64,000 nucleotides of DNA from Pectinophora gossypiella (taxonomy: Eukaryota; Arthropoda; Insecta; Lepidoptera; Gelechiidae), in contig NW_026063242.1 of NCBI RefSeq assembly GCF_024362695.1, positions 1,167,527 through 1,231,526 on the forward strand. The letters run 5' to 3'. Below, piece after piece: positions 9,517 through 19,323 of the stretch. The notes under the pieces are model-generated. The model saw nothing but the letters and a program-made list of their open reading frames with translations. It was not told the DNA's origin and made no database searches. The stretch's first letter is position 1, and each line of letters begins with the position of its first letter. Both the position numbers and the translations under genes were made by a program.

Positions 9517-9960
9517 ATAAAATTTTTAACAAAAAAAAAACCGACTTCAAACGCAAAACTAAAAAGCAATAAATAAATTTACTTCGCACAAAGTAATAAG
9601 TACGTATTTTCAATTAGTTAATTAGTTAATTAATTTATAATTCTGAAGTCGGTGCCAAGTAAATGCTACAACAACCCTACTACAATATCAAATTACTATG
9701 TACACACAATATTGTTTAATACCTATATCAAAGCAATTACAAAACAATGTCAAACAAAAAATTACAAAACAATCAGTATTGAAAAATATATGAATCGGTA
9801 CTTCGTTGTAGCATTTCCTTGGCACCGGCTTCAGATTTATAAAATAATTAACTAATTAACTAATTGAAAATACGTACTTATTACTTTGTGCGAAGTAAAT
9901 TTATTTATTGCTTTTTAGTTTTGCGTTTGAAGTCGGTTTTTTTTTTGTTAAAAATTTTAT
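9517..9960. repeat. Palindromic MITE, 444 bp with terminal inverted repeats over 120 bp
   Basis: The left arm runs ATAAAATTTTTAAC, an A-run, CCGACTTCAAACGCAAAAC and on through an AATTAGTTAATTAG tract. The right arm (ending 9960) is its near-perfect reverse complement. A second inner inverted pair (TCGGTGCCAAGTAAATGCTA near 9649 against its complement near 9810-9830) extends the fold. Non-coding. It would fold into a long hairpin as RNA. Confidence 0.85.
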
Positions 9961-10076
9961 GTGTACTTGTGTAGACGCTCGATCTCTATAATATTGTAAT
10001 TGAATAGTGTGATTATTAAAGTTAATAATAATACAGAGCATGTAACAAGATACCATCTTTTATTAATTACATGACA

Positions 10077-10092
10077 TGGTGCCGAAACCGGA
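10077..10092 (+). other. Gypsy-1 primer-binding site
   Basis: TGGTGCCGAAACCGGA starts immediately after the LTR end ACATGACA. TGG is the complement of a tRNA CCA end. The tRNA identity was not determined. Confidence 0.75.
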
Positions 10093-10099
10093 TTAAAAA

Positions 10100-13000
10100 A
10101 TGCCGCAAGACGATAATAGAACCGAGAAAGCTGACTTCAACGTCAGGCCCCCCAAGTATTTCATGCCAAATAACAATGAAAATGTGGCTCGGGCTTGGAA
10201 GTTATGGCTCCAGCAGTTTGAATGGTACGAAATAGCCACTCTATTAGCTGAGAAAAAGCCAGAAGTGCAAGTTGCAGTGTTCATGTCGTGCATTGGACCC
10301 GATGCTGCAGTAATATACAACACCTTCAATTTGTCAGATTCGGAGGCAAAAGTACTTAGCACTGTTAAAGAAAAGTTCACCAACTATTATACACCAAAGA
10401 TAAACGAAACGTATGAAAGATATATGTTCAACATATTAAATCAAAAGGAGGGCCAATCTTTTGACGAATTTGTTACGGAATTACGAAGCAAAGTAAAAAA
10501 TTGTGGATATGGCACCTTAGAAGAGAGTCTTCTACGTGACAGAATAGTAGTTGGAATAAATAGCGACACTACAAGAGAAAAGTTGCTTGCAGAACATAAC
10601 CTCAATCTCACAAGAACTGTAGACATCTGCCACTCTGCGGAGCAAGTTAAAATACAAGTGAGTACAATGAAGCAAACAGCTGCAGTAGACGCGGTGACCT
10701 GGAACAGAAAAAACACACAAATTAATAAGAGAGATGAAAAAAATGATGAAACCTTTCATTGTGGAAGATGTGACACAACACATGGACGGCGAAATTGTCC
10801 TGCATTCAAAAAAGTATGTAATCGCTGCAAGAAAAGAAACCATTTCACTAAATGCTGTAAAACAAAGACAGTTAATACATTTAGGAAAGAAGATGAAGAA
10901 AAAGATGAAGAAGGTTTTGTTGTGTCATCATTAGATGTGGATAGAGATGTTGATGTAGATGACTGGTATGAGCAAGCATCCATGCCAAACAATGTCACTG
11001 TCAAATTCAAGCTGGATTCAGGTAGCCAATGCAATGTAATAAGCCAACAAATAGCAGACAGGACCAGATCACACATCAGCCCATCCACCACAAGATATCT
11101 AACCTCATTTTCTAATCACAAAATGGCCGTTGAAGGAGAAGCTATCATAGAAACTATTATAAAAGGACAAAAAAGACTGATCAAATATATAGTTGTCAAT
11201 AAAGAAGTTACTCCAGTGCTGGGAAAGCTAACCTGTGTCAAATTAAATCTCATGAAACGCATAGATGCACTGCAAAAAGAAGATGATTTGTTTGAAGGTA
11301 TAGGCTGCCTAAAGAAATATAAATATGATATTGATTTGGTTGATGACCCCAAACTACCCATATGCCCGGCACGGAAGATACCACATACAATCAGACAACA
11401 AGTGAAAGAAGAACTGGACAATATGGTTAAACAGAAGATAATCAAACCGGTAACTGAGCCAACTCCAGCAGTCTCACCTATGGTAGTAGTCAGAAAAAAT
11501 GATAAGATAAGATTATGTATTGATCCATCAGAGATTAATAAAAATTTAAAAAGAAGATTTTACCCATTGAATACGGTAGAAGAGATCACAGCACGCATTC
11601 ACGGTTCAAGATGGTTCACACTGTTAGATTGCAAAAAAGGCTTCTGGCAGCTTCAAGTAACACCACGCACGTCAGAATATCTCACCTTTAGTACGCCGTT
11701 TGGAAGATACTCATGCTTACGGATGCCCTTTGGCTTGGCATCAGCTCCGGAGGTCTTTCAACAGGTTATGAGCTCACTGATTGCTGATATTAAAAATACG
11801 GAAGTATCAATGGACGACGTGCTAGTACATGCTGCCAGTAGAGAAGAGCTAGAAAAGAATACACAAAAAGTATTAGAAAAGTTCAGAAAAGCAGGCCTTA
11901 AACTAAATAAAGAAAAGTGTGTATTCAGCACTCAGGAAGTCAAATTTCTGGGGCACATTGTTACAAGTGAAGGTTTAAAACCTGACCCTGAAAAAATAGA
12001 AACCATCACAAAGATTAAAAGACCGGAAAATGTAAAAGAATTACAAAGATTCCTCGGACTAATAACCTATATGTCCAAATTTATAAAAAATATGGCTGAT
12101 ATTACCAACCCATTAAGACAATTATTACAAAAAAATATAGAATGGTTTTGGGACCAACCACAGGAAGAGGCTTTCTTGAAGCTAAAAGACCTTCTAAAGA
12201 ACCCACCTGTTCTTGGATATTATAATCTCAAAGCACCAATCTTACTGTCGGTGGATGCAAGTAGTTACGCCTGTGGAGGAGTCCTAATTCAAAACGACAA
12301 ACCAATTGCTTACTGTGCAAAGTCCTTTACTAAGACAGAACAGGGCTACAGCCAACTAGAAAAGGAAGCCAATGCAATACTAGTGGCATGTAAGAAGTTT
12401 CACACATATATTTGGGGCTGCAAAGATCTGACAATTGAATCTGATCACAAACCTCTAGAGACAATTTTTAAAAGGCCTCTAACTGATGCACCACCCAGGC
12501 TACAAAGAATGCTGTACCAAATATTACCATACAATCCAAAAGTCGTATATAAAAAAGGCTCAGAGATGTATGTAGCTGACACACTCAGCAGAGACTGTGA
12601 AAGCCTGAGCAGTGAAGATTTAAACCCAGAAAATTTACAGATATGTGCAATAGTACCATTCACAAAGCCGCGCCGAGAAGAACTGAAAAATGAAACAGAG
12701 AAATGTGAAGAACTCGCTGAATTGAAAAAAGTAATACTAAAAGGATGGCCTAAAACAATAGAGGAACTACCTGAGAATTTGAAAAAATACTGGTACTACC
12801 GAGAAACACTTAGTGTGTACAATAACATCATTTTCAAGAATGACAGAGTTTTAGTGCCTAAGTCAATGGTGCCTCTAGTAATGAAGCACTGTCACTTAAG
12901 TCACAAAGGTGTTCAAGGAACCCTAAGACTTGCACGCGATAATGTATTCTGGCCAGACATGGCAAAGGACCTAACCGAATACATCAAAACTTGCAAAGCC

Positions 13001-14017
13001 TGTGCTAAAATACAAAAGGACAACCAAATGGAGCCTATTGTAATACAGAGAGCACCAGAGCGGCCCTGGAGTACAGTAGCAACCGACTTATTCCATTTAA
13101 AAGGGAAAGATTACATTGTTATAACAGACAGCTTCTCAGGCTTCTTTGATTTCAAGGAATTGAATGGTATAACCAGTACTAACATAATAAAAGAATTAAA
13201 ATCATGGTTTGCACTATTTGGAATACCTGACGTACTATTGTCGGATGGAGGTAGTCAATATAACTGCCAGGAATTTAAACTATTTCAAAAACAATGGCAA
13301 TTTGAGCACAGAATTTCTAGTCCGCATTTTCCTCGTTCAAATGGGCTCGCTGAACGCTATGTACAAGAGGCGAAGACCTTAATGAAGAAATGCATTGAAG
13401 ACAACACAGACATACAATTGGCACTGCTACATCACCGGAACACTCCACGTTTAGACCTCGGGTCTCCAGCACAAAGATTATTTAACAGACGAACTAAAAC
13501 ATTGCTGCCAACCAATGAAAAACTGTTTCCACCTAAAGTTGTTAGAAATATCACTAAGAAACTAAACAAGATAAAAGAAAATGAAAAAAGAAATGCAGAT
13601 AAAGGAAAGAAGGAAAATAAGGAATTCATTAGTAAGGAGAAAGTAATGCTAAGACAAGGACGTCAACAATGGGTTCCTGCAGAAATAGTAATGCCAGAAG
13701 GACATCGCTCATATAGAGTACAGACAGAAGATGGAGCTATGTATAGAAGAAATGCGTGGCACCTAAAAAACACTGCCACGTCTCTCGACATTAATCCCAA
13801 CTTGTTCGCAGATTCCCCCACAGCTGTCCAGGAACCTGTGACGAATAATCCGTCTGTACCAGCAGCGCCAACTCTTACACAGCAGGCGCCTCCTGAAGAG
13901 CAAACGCAGACCATGCAACCTGCGGCGTTAACCACAGCGCCAGAGTCTGCGCCCACAGCTCCATCACGCACAACCCGCAGCGGACGCGTGGTGAAGACTC
14001 CAAACAAATACCTGTGA
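10100..14017 (+). CDS. Gypsy-1 Gag-Pol polyprotein, single intact ORF (1,305 aa)
   Basis: One uninterrupted frame from ATG 10100 (8 nt past the PBS) to TGA. Order: Gag (about 1-210), two zinc knuckles (CGRCDTTHGRRNC and CNRCKKRNHFTKC, about 220-255), an aspartic protease with DSG (FKLDSGSQCNVIS, about 303), and RT with the catalytic box as SMDDVLVHA (about 570). The Y of YxDD is S while both aspartates remain. RNase H (LLSVDASSYACGG, about 716) and integrase with HLSHKGVQGT and CKAC follow. The DD35E core is complete: D in ATDLF, D in LSDGGS, and E exactly 35 residues later in LAERY. Gag and Pol share one frame, so no frameshift is needed. It is the only complete Gypsy protein gene here without a stop or shift and could still act in trans. 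Confidence 0.95.
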   Translation: MPQDDNRTEKADFNVRPPKYFMPNNNENVARAWKLWLQQFEWYEIATLLAEKKPEVQVAVFMSCIGPDAAVIYNTFNLSDSEAKVLSTVKEKFTNYYTPKINETYERYMFNILNQKEGQSFDEFVTELRSKVKNCGYGTLEESLLRDRIVVGINSDTTREKLLAEHNLNLTRTVDICHSAEQVKIQVSTMKQTAAVDAVTWNRKNTQINKRDEKNDETFHCGRCDTTHGRRNCPAFKKVCNRCKKRNHFTKCCKTKTVNTFRKEDEEKDEEGFVVSSLDVDRDVDVDDWYEQASMPNNVTVKFKLDSGSQCNVISQQIADRTRSHISPSTTRYLTSFSNHKMAVEGEAIIETIIKGQKRLIKYIVVNKEVTPVLGKLTCVKLNLMKRIDALQKEDDLFEGIGCLKKYKYDIDLVDDPKLPICPARKIPHTIRQQVKEELDNMVKQKIIKPVTEPTPAVSPMVVVRKNDKIRLCIDPSEINKNLKRRFYPLNTVEEITARIHGSRWFTLLDCKKGFWQLQVTPRTSEYLTFSTPFGRYSCLRMPFGLASAPEVFQQVMSSLIADIKNTEVSMDDVLVHAASREELEKNTQKVLEKFRKAGLKLNKEKCVFSTQEVKFLGHIVTSEGLKPDPEKIETITKIKRPENVKELQRFLGLITYMSKFIKNMADITNPLRQLLQKNIEWFWDQPQEEAFLKLKDLLKNPPVLGYYNLKAPILLSVDASSYACGGVLIQNDKPIAYCAKSFTKTEQGYSQLEKEANAILVACKKFHTYIWGCKDLTIESDHKPLETIFKRPLTDAPPRLQRMLYQILPYNPKVVYKKGSEMYVADTLSRDCESLSSEDLNPENLQICAIVPFTKPRREELKNETEKCEELAELKKVILKGWPKTIEELPENLKKYWYYRETLSVYNNIIFKNDRVLVPKSMVPLVMKHCHLSHKGVQGTLRLARDNVFWPDMAKDLTEYIKTCKACAKIQKDNQMEPIVIQRAPERPWSTVATDLFHLKGKDYIVITDSFSGFFDFKELNGITSTNIIKELKSWFALFGIPDVLLSDGGSQYNCQEFKLFQKQWQFEHRISSPHFPRSNGLAERYVQEAKTLMKKCIEDNTDIQLALLHHRNTPRLDLGSPAQRLFNRRTKTLLPTNEKLFPPKVVRNITKKLNKIKENEKRNADKGKKENKEFISKEKVMLRQGRQQWVPAEIVMPEGHRSYRVQTEDGAMYRRNAWHLKNTATSLDINPNLFADSPTAVQEPVTNNPSVPAAPTLTQQAPPEEQTQTMQPAALTTAPESAPTAPSRTTRSGRVVKTPNKYL

Positions 14018-14027
14018 AAAAGAGGGA
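14017..14027 (+). other. Gypsy-1 polypurine tract
   Basis: AAAAAGAGGGA lies directly before the TG of the 3' LTR (14028). It overlaps the last base of the gag-pol stop codon. This is the standard site for plus-strand priming. Confidence 0.85.
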
Positions 14028-14447
14028 TGACACGGACGTATCATCTTAGCAATCTTTGCCCCGACCACTAAGCTGTCAACAACGTTGTGTATTTACTCTC
14101 CAAATTATACCAGTTTTATCGTGTATAATCTATCATTTTTATTTGGAAAACAGTGAATAGTGTATAACTTCATCCATTTAGTTGAATAACCTATCATTTT
14201 AAATGCAAAACATTTGTTTAATAGTGAAAAAAGTGGTGAAAAGTGCTTGTCTAGTTCAAGAAGCCAGTTAAAACGTCATCGCAGTTTACTAAGGTTCACG
14301 TAACTCTCACGGTTAATCTCGCGGCGTTCGGGTCATTTTTGCATACAGTAGCGGTGCGGTGATCGTAGGTGCATTCCAACGCGTTGATCAAGTACTGCGT
14401 AGATAAGACACATTGTGTAGCTACGAATACAGCCTCTGAGAGTCAGT

Positions 14448-15491
14448 ATGGTTTGCTCAGCGTGTGCGAAGCCTATATCGGCCGATTTTCTCCTGAAATG
14501 TGCTCGATGCAACGTGACTTACCACTATGAGTGCAGCGGAATGACACGTGAAGACTATACTGAAAACTGTCTAGTGAAGAAGCGTCCTTGGTATTGCCGT
14601 ATTTGCATCAATGTAAACATTACCCAACGCAAACGTATTAATTCGCCGGCAAATCCTTCTCCTAGTCGGACGGAACGTACCTTGGATGAATCTGATAATA
14701 TCTCCTTTGATCGCTTTCAAGCATTGATAAACAGCCAAATGATCGAAATGAAAACTTATTTCAATGATTTAATTAATGCGAAAGTTGACACGGCTGTTAA
14801 GTCCTTGGAAGAAAACTTCACTAAAACAACCGACTTCCTAATGGACGAACAAAGAGATATTAAAAAGGATATTCTGCTTGCCGATGAACGTGTGAAACAA
14901 CTTGAATTACAAAAATCAAAATTGGAAAGTAAAGTTAATGATTTAACTCGACGCTTGTCTGTCCTTGAGAAGTTCTCTAGAGGGTGCAACGTGGAAATAC
15001 AAAACGTGCCCGAAAAAAAGTCGGAAAATATACTAGAACTAATAAAAAAGCTATTCGACATCGTGAAAGTCCCTGATACCCATGTATCATCTGTCCGAAG
15101 AACGGCAAAAATAAACAAAGACTCGGATAGACCACGCAACATTTTGATAAGTATGCATAATGAACGTCAACGTGATTACTTCCTATCGGCTTTTCGAAAT
15201 TACCATAAGGCTAATACAAAAAATCCTTTAAGCTCATCCTGTCTTGGAATCAGCGGCCCGAGCCAACGTATCTACGCCTCTGAACATCTTTCAGCCGAAT
15301 GCAAGAAACTACATTCCGCAGTCCGTAATGCTGCTAAGATACATAATTACACATACGTATGGGTGAAATACGGACGGGTATACATGCGAAAAGAAGACAA
15401 CAGTTCAGCCATTCACATCAGGAATTTGAATGATCTTACCAATAGATTTCCCGAAGCACCTGAACTAAGCACCGAAAAAAATTTAAATTAA
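14448..15491 (+). CDS. LINE D ORF1: PHD-like finger, coiled coil, baculovirus-FP-like C-terminal domain
   Basis: 347 residues from ATG 14448. The N-terminus is a C4HC3 zinc finger: CSACAKPISADFLLKC, CNVTYHYEC, then WYCRIC, residues 3-54. A charged linker leads to a long coiled coil (about 85-175, with KQLELQKSKLESKVNDLTRR). The C-terminal domain (about 180-340: NVEIQNVPEKKSENI, VSSVRRTAK, RPRNILISM, YVWVKYGRVYMRK) resembles the nucleic-acid-binding domain shared by insect LINE ORF1 proteins and the baculovirus FP protein family. The likely role is RNA binding and assembly of the retrotransposition particle. It is complete and separated from ORF2 by 76 bp. Confidence 0.85.
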   Translation: MVCSACAKPISADFLLKCARCNVTYHYECSGMTREDYTENCLVKKRPWYCRICINVNITQRKRINSPANPSPSRTERTLDESDNISFDRFQALINSQMIEMKTYFNDLINAKVDTAVKSLEENFTKTTDFLMDEQRDIKKDILLADERVKQLELQKSKLESKVNDLTRRLSVLEKFSRGCNVEIQNVPEKKSENILELIKKLFDIVKVPDTHVSSVRRTAKINKDSDRPRNILISMHNERQRDYFLSAFRNYHKANTKNPLSSSCLGISGPSQRIYASEHLSAECKKLHSAVRNAAKIHNYTYVWVKYGRVYMRKEDNSSAIHIRNLNDLTNRFPEAPELSTEKNLN

Positions 15492-15567
15492 GCCGTCACT
15501 GTTCTATTTCTATCATAAATGTCATATTGTCATGTTACCTAATACATAGACTTGTTAACTATATATA

Positions 15568-18429
15568 ATGAATATTTTTTATCAAAATATTAATCGAATC
15601 CGATCTAAAACTACTGAACTGTACTTGAATGTATTGAATAGTTCTTATGATGTTATTTGTCTCACGGAAACCAACTTAAATAGTGGAGTGTTTGATAGCG
15701 AGCTGTTTAACGATGGATATTGTGTTTTTCGAAGAGATCGTGAGTCAACTTCTAGTAGTAAAACTGAAGGTGGAGGGATCTTAATTGCGGTTAGGAAAGA
15801 TCTGGATGTGTTTCGTCAGAAGTCATGGGAGACGGAGGTGGAAGATATCTGGGTAATCATACACTCGACAACGTATAATATTAATTTGTGTCTCTGCTAC
15901 CTCCCCCCTGACCTACACATTAGTAAACAAACACTTTTTTACGATAACCTGACCTTTCGAGTGAATACCTTTAATACAACTGATCTTACGTTAATCCTTG
16001 GTGACTTCAATTTGCCCAATTTGGACTGGTGTGTCTCTTCGAAAAAAGATACATATCTCAGTCCTCTCAATCCCTCCGATGCTAAGTCACGATTATTTTG
16101 TGATAGCATATCTCTCGGCCAATTATATCAATTTAACCATATACACAATTGTAATGATCGCATGCTGGATCTCGTATTATCGTCATCCATTAGCTATGTC
16201 AGTGTCTACGGTGCTGATGCCTTAACATGCGAAGACCGTCACCATCCACCTCTAGAAATCGAATTAAGGATACCCGTTATTCGCAAACTGAAACTGAAAC
16301 ACAGTACTCGATTCAACTATCATAAAGGCGATTACATAAATATTCGTCGTGAGTTACAGGGGATTGACTGGGAAGGTTTACTAACGGACAACCCCAATGT
16401 AGATGCTGCTTTACTCACATTTTACTCTCTATTACATTGCACAATCTTAAAATACATTCCTCTTTCAAAGTACAATCCTAGTCAATACCCAGTGTGGTAT
16501 TCTCATGGGCTCATTGGTTGCATACGAGAAAAGACAAAAGTACATAAACGTTACAAAAAGTTCGGAAACCCTCGTGACGGTGACACCTTCAATCTTCTAC
16601 GTGCTAGGTCAAAAAGGCTCATTGAAACTTGTTACCGATCATTTGTTTCTTCAACGGAAGACCTTTTATTTGTGAACAATAAAGTGTTCTGGCATTTTAT
16701 TGGTAACAGAAAAGGCAGTAGCAACAAGTTTCCTAGCATCATGAGGATGGGTACTGATGTTGCTACGGACGGGGTTAAAATCTGTGAACTCATGTCAGGC
16801 TATTTCTGTTCTGTTTTTGAATCCCCAGATGATAATAATTCTTTGCTTGTCCCGAACATGTATAATACAACTAATGACAGTGCTTCGCTATCCCGAGTCT
16901 CATTAAGTGAATTTGAGATATTGGAAATAATAAAGAAACTGGACTCTAGTAAGGGGGCTGGGCCTGATGGGATTCCTTCCCTATTCCTCAAAGAATGCGC
17001 TAATGAACTAAGTAAACCTTTAAGAATTATTTTTCAGTGGTCGCTTGATACTGGCGTCTTTCCCAAGGAGTGGAAGGTTGCTCATGTTGTCCCTATACTG
17101 AAGTCTGGTGATCCGTCCGAATGTAGTAATTACAGACCAATTAGCATCTTGTCTAGTTTTGCCAAAGTTTTTGAGAAGGTAGTATACGACTATATTTATA
17201 GTCATGTGAAACCTATTATTACAGTATATCAACATGGATTTGTAAAGTGTAAGTCCACAGTCAGCAACCTAATAGAATATAAACATTATCTCTGCTCAGT
17301 GTTTGCTAAGGGGGGTCAGGTGGATACTATCTATACTGACTTTCAAAAAGCATTCGACAAGGTCAGTCACTATATTCTATGTAGTAAACTTGCTGCTTGT
17401 GGCATACACGGAAATCTACTGAGATGGATAGAATCGTACCTAAATAACCGCAGCCAGCTAGTTTCTATAGGGGGTTACTTGTCATCTCCAGCAACGATTA
17501 CATCGGGCGTTCCCCAAGGTTCCCATTTGGGGCCGCTGCTGTTCATAATATTTATTAATGATCTTGTGCCTAAGCTTAAATGTCGCTGTTTATTATTCGC
17601 GGATGATCTGAAAGTGTTTACTTCAATAGCTAATCAGTCAGATTGTGCTGCTCTGCAGTACGATATTCAGACAATTACTGACTGGTGTTATGTTAACAAA
17701 ATGTCTCTAAACATAAACAAGTGCTTTGTAATCACTTTTACCAATAAAATAAATAAATTAAATTATACCTATAAAATCGGAGACCATGCCCTACAGCGGA
17801 CCAAAGTTATACGCGATCTTGGTATACTTTTTGATGAAAAATTAAGCTTTAAAGACCACTATGAACTTATCATTAGGAAAAGTTACCAGCTCCTAGGCTT
17901 TATAACCCGCACCACTAAAAACTTTAAAAAATCTACTTCCTTTATATATTTATTTAACACCATAGTCAGAAGCGTTCTTGAATATGGCGATGTAATATGG
18001 TCTCCTTTCTACAGCGTCCACTCCGACAGAATCGAGGGCATTCAACGAAGAGCCCTTAGAACAATCTGCTTCAGACAAGGATATAGTCGTCGGCAAATGC
18101 CCTCTTATGAGGATAGACTGGCTAAATTCAACCTAACCTCGCTCAGTACCCGCCGCGAACATCATGATCTAATTTAGTTGCACAAGATCTTGCACTCATA
18201 CCTCGATTCTTCTTGCCTCCTGTCCTGTATAAATATTAACATTAAACCTAATCCTCGTCATGTTAAGACATTCTTATTAGAAGTGTACAAAAATAATACA
18301 TCTTATTACAATCCTCTCACTAGAATGTGTCGACTATATAATGATCTCATTAAGAATCACACAAACATTGACATTTTTAATGCCAATCACTGCGCTTTCA
18401 AACGCTCCATTGTAAATGTAATTAAGTAA
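15568..18429 (+). pseudogene. LINE D ORF2 (endonuclease and reverse transcriptase) with one premature stop
   Basis: From ATG 15568 the frame carries an APE-type endonuclease: FYQNINRIRSKT, VICLTETNL, ILGDFNLPNLDW and CEDRHHPPLEI, about residues 1-230. The RT follows: SSKGAGPDGIPSLFL, SNYRPISILSSFAKVFEK, YTDFQKAFDKVSH (motif A), GVPQGSHLGPLLF (motif B) and the catalytic LLFADDLKVF near residue 675. A C-terminal domain runs to LEYGDVIWSPF and beyond. A TAG at 18175-18177 ends the main frame at residue 869. The same frame then continues 84 codons to the TAA at 18427-18429 with family-like sequence (NPLTRMCRLYND), so this is one gene with a single nonsense codon. Otherwise it looks functional. 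Confidence 0.9.
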
Positions 18430-18701
18430 ATTATTATTACTTACATAATCATCATCATCATTGTTCATTACTAACATATTATTATACATAATCAATATTT
18501 ATCTGTGCTTCATATTGTTAAAAATTTTCCTCTATTTTTTAATTATTTTGTCTTTTTTCTTTTTCAATCACAGTTGTTAAGGTCGATCATGCTGTACGAC
18601 ACTTTACTGGTTTCACAATCTGGTATAATACTTTATACACTATTAGATGTTATCCTCTATTATGATTGTTAACTGTTGTGCTCGTCTTTTAAATAAATAA
18701 A
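18430..18701 (+). other. LINE D 3' UTR and AAATA tail
   Basis: AT-rich and non-coding, ending in AAATAAATAAATA at the TATC duplication. The 3' UTR presumably contains the signal recognised by the LINE D reverse transcriptase. Confidence 0.8.
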
Positions 18702-18907
18702 TATCGTGAACGCAGCCTCCGTGAACGCGTCCATAGTCGCCCGCGGTTTCGAGCTGTCATTCTGACTTACCGCTCTCTCTTGTTTTGTGTACTTGTGTAG
18801 ACGCTCGATCTCTATAATATTGTAATTGAATAGTGTGATTATTATAGTTAATAATAATACAGAGCATGTAACAAGATACCATCTTTTATTAATTACATGA
18901 CAGTATA

Positions 18908-19126
18908 CCAATTACAATTGCTTCTTTCCATTGCTGTGGAAAGACGCAGTTGATCATGGCGACGTTGAATATTGCCGTTAGTAAGCAGATGAGGGGAGCA
19001 CCGAAGTTCTTTCTTTCTTTCTTTCTTTCCTACGATCGATAGGGAGAGTGTTGGGCGAGCATTGGGCTTCGAGATTGTCGGCAAGGCATTCGGCTTTTTC
19101 GTCATCGTCAAAAGCGGGGGGTGTCA
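18908..19126 (-). pseudogene. Element J pre-RT segment
   Basis: Minus-strand frames give PPAFDDDEKAECLADNLEAQ then CSPNTLPID, the conserved block before RT in Jockey elements. After a GAAA microsatellite (19008-19030) they give LLTAIFNVAMINCVFPQQWK and EAIVIGI, which runs into the RT at 7728. The stretch that should hold RT motif 1 (a KAPGxDG-type phrase) is missing, so about 60 residues were deleted, perhaps by slippage at the microsatellite. The frame also changes there. Confidence 0.85.
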
Positions 19127-19243
19127 TGTAGGTACTTTGTTTATAATAATTATTAAATAAATATGTCGGTAGATATAAGACCACTCTGTTGCCCCAGTCC
19201 GGAATAAACCATTGAACAATACGGCTGCTTCTTATTTTTCTCA
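19127..19243 (+). repeat. Gypsy-2 5' LTR (117 bp)
   Basis: Begins TGTAGGTACTTTG and ends TTATTTTTCTCA. The following GTGGCGTTTCGAGG is the likely primer-binding region. It contains AATAAA phrases near 19157 and 19203. Confidence 0.9.
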
Positions 19244-19323
19244 GTGGCGTTTCGAGGAAAAAGTAAGGAGATTCGTGGATAGAACGGTGTTCGGATTGCG
19301 TGCGGTTAACAATATAGTGAATT

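Larger units (their letters stand above)
7825..9960. mobile_element. Composite repeat block inserted in the Gypsy-1 5' LTR
   Basis: Everything between the two LTR halves. The left edge reads ACCGACTTCAAAAAAGGAGG and the right edge is the inverse of an ACCGACTTCAAACG arm, so the block as a whole has loosely inverted ends. Inside, in order: a leader (7825-8069), a tandem array of four related units of about 170-290 bp, a GT microsatellite and a palindromic MITE. No transposase ORF is present. No clean target duplication is visible because the junctions lie in T-runs, so it may be one complex non-autonomous element or several insertions. Confidence 0.7.
7729..10076 (+). repeat. Gypsy-1 5' LTR, interrupted
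   Basis: LTR sequence occupies 7729-7824 and 9961-10076, 96 + 116 = 212 bp. The uninterrupted arrangement is visible in the 3' LTR, where ...CTTGTTTT is followed directly by GTGTACTTG (18786/18787). With its promoter half displaced 2.1 kb from its R/U5 half, transcription from this LTR is doubtful. Confidence 0.93.
14043..18701 (+). mobile_element. LINE D: near full-length two-ORF LINE inside the Gypsy-1 3' LTR
   Basis: Bounded by the TATC target duplication and ending in AAATAAATAAATA, a short-repeat tail instead of poly(A). It has a 405-bp 5' leader, ORF1 (14448-15491), ORF2 (15568-18429, one stop codon) and a 272-bp 3' UTR. The ORF1/ORF2 plan resembles CR1-group LINEs. Only one disabling change was noticed, so it is young. 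Confidence 0.9.
7729..18902 (+). mobile_element. Gypsy-1: Ty3/Gypsy element with intact gag-pol, both LTRs split by insertions
   Basis: Boundaries are exact: TGACACGG at 7729, ACATGACA at 18902, and a 5-bp target duplication GTATA at 7724-7728 and 18903-18907. Each LTR is 212 bp once its insertion is removed; the two differ at about one base by eye, so the integration is recent. Between them lie a primer-binding site, one 1,305-residue ORF and a purine tract. It integrated into the Jockey RT gene. Later a repeat/MITE block entered the 5' LTR and LINE D entered the 3' LTR. Confidence 0.93.
14028..18902 (+). repeat. Gypsy-1 3' LTR, interrupted by LINE D
   Basis: LTR sequence is 14028-14042 (TGACACGGACGTATC) and 18706-18902. 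The 4-bp repeat TATC flanks the insertion (14039-14042 and 18702-18705). The part after the LINE matches the 5' LTR except for one base near 18844 (ATAG against AAAG). Confidence 0.93.

Noticed and set aside
7825..9960. Helitron as the source of the block in the 5' LTR
   Set aside because: No TC...CTRR ends, no A/T junction and no helicase; the ends are loosely inverted, unlike Helitrons.
18178..18429. Independent small ORF downstream of LINE D
   Set aside because: Same frame as ORF2, directly after a single TAG, with C-terminal RT-family sequence; it is the end of ORF2.
18669..18911. ORF containing MDAFTEAAF shared by 7740 and 18720 as a conserved peptide gene
   Set aside because: Both are the same Gypsy-1 LTR read on the minus strand.
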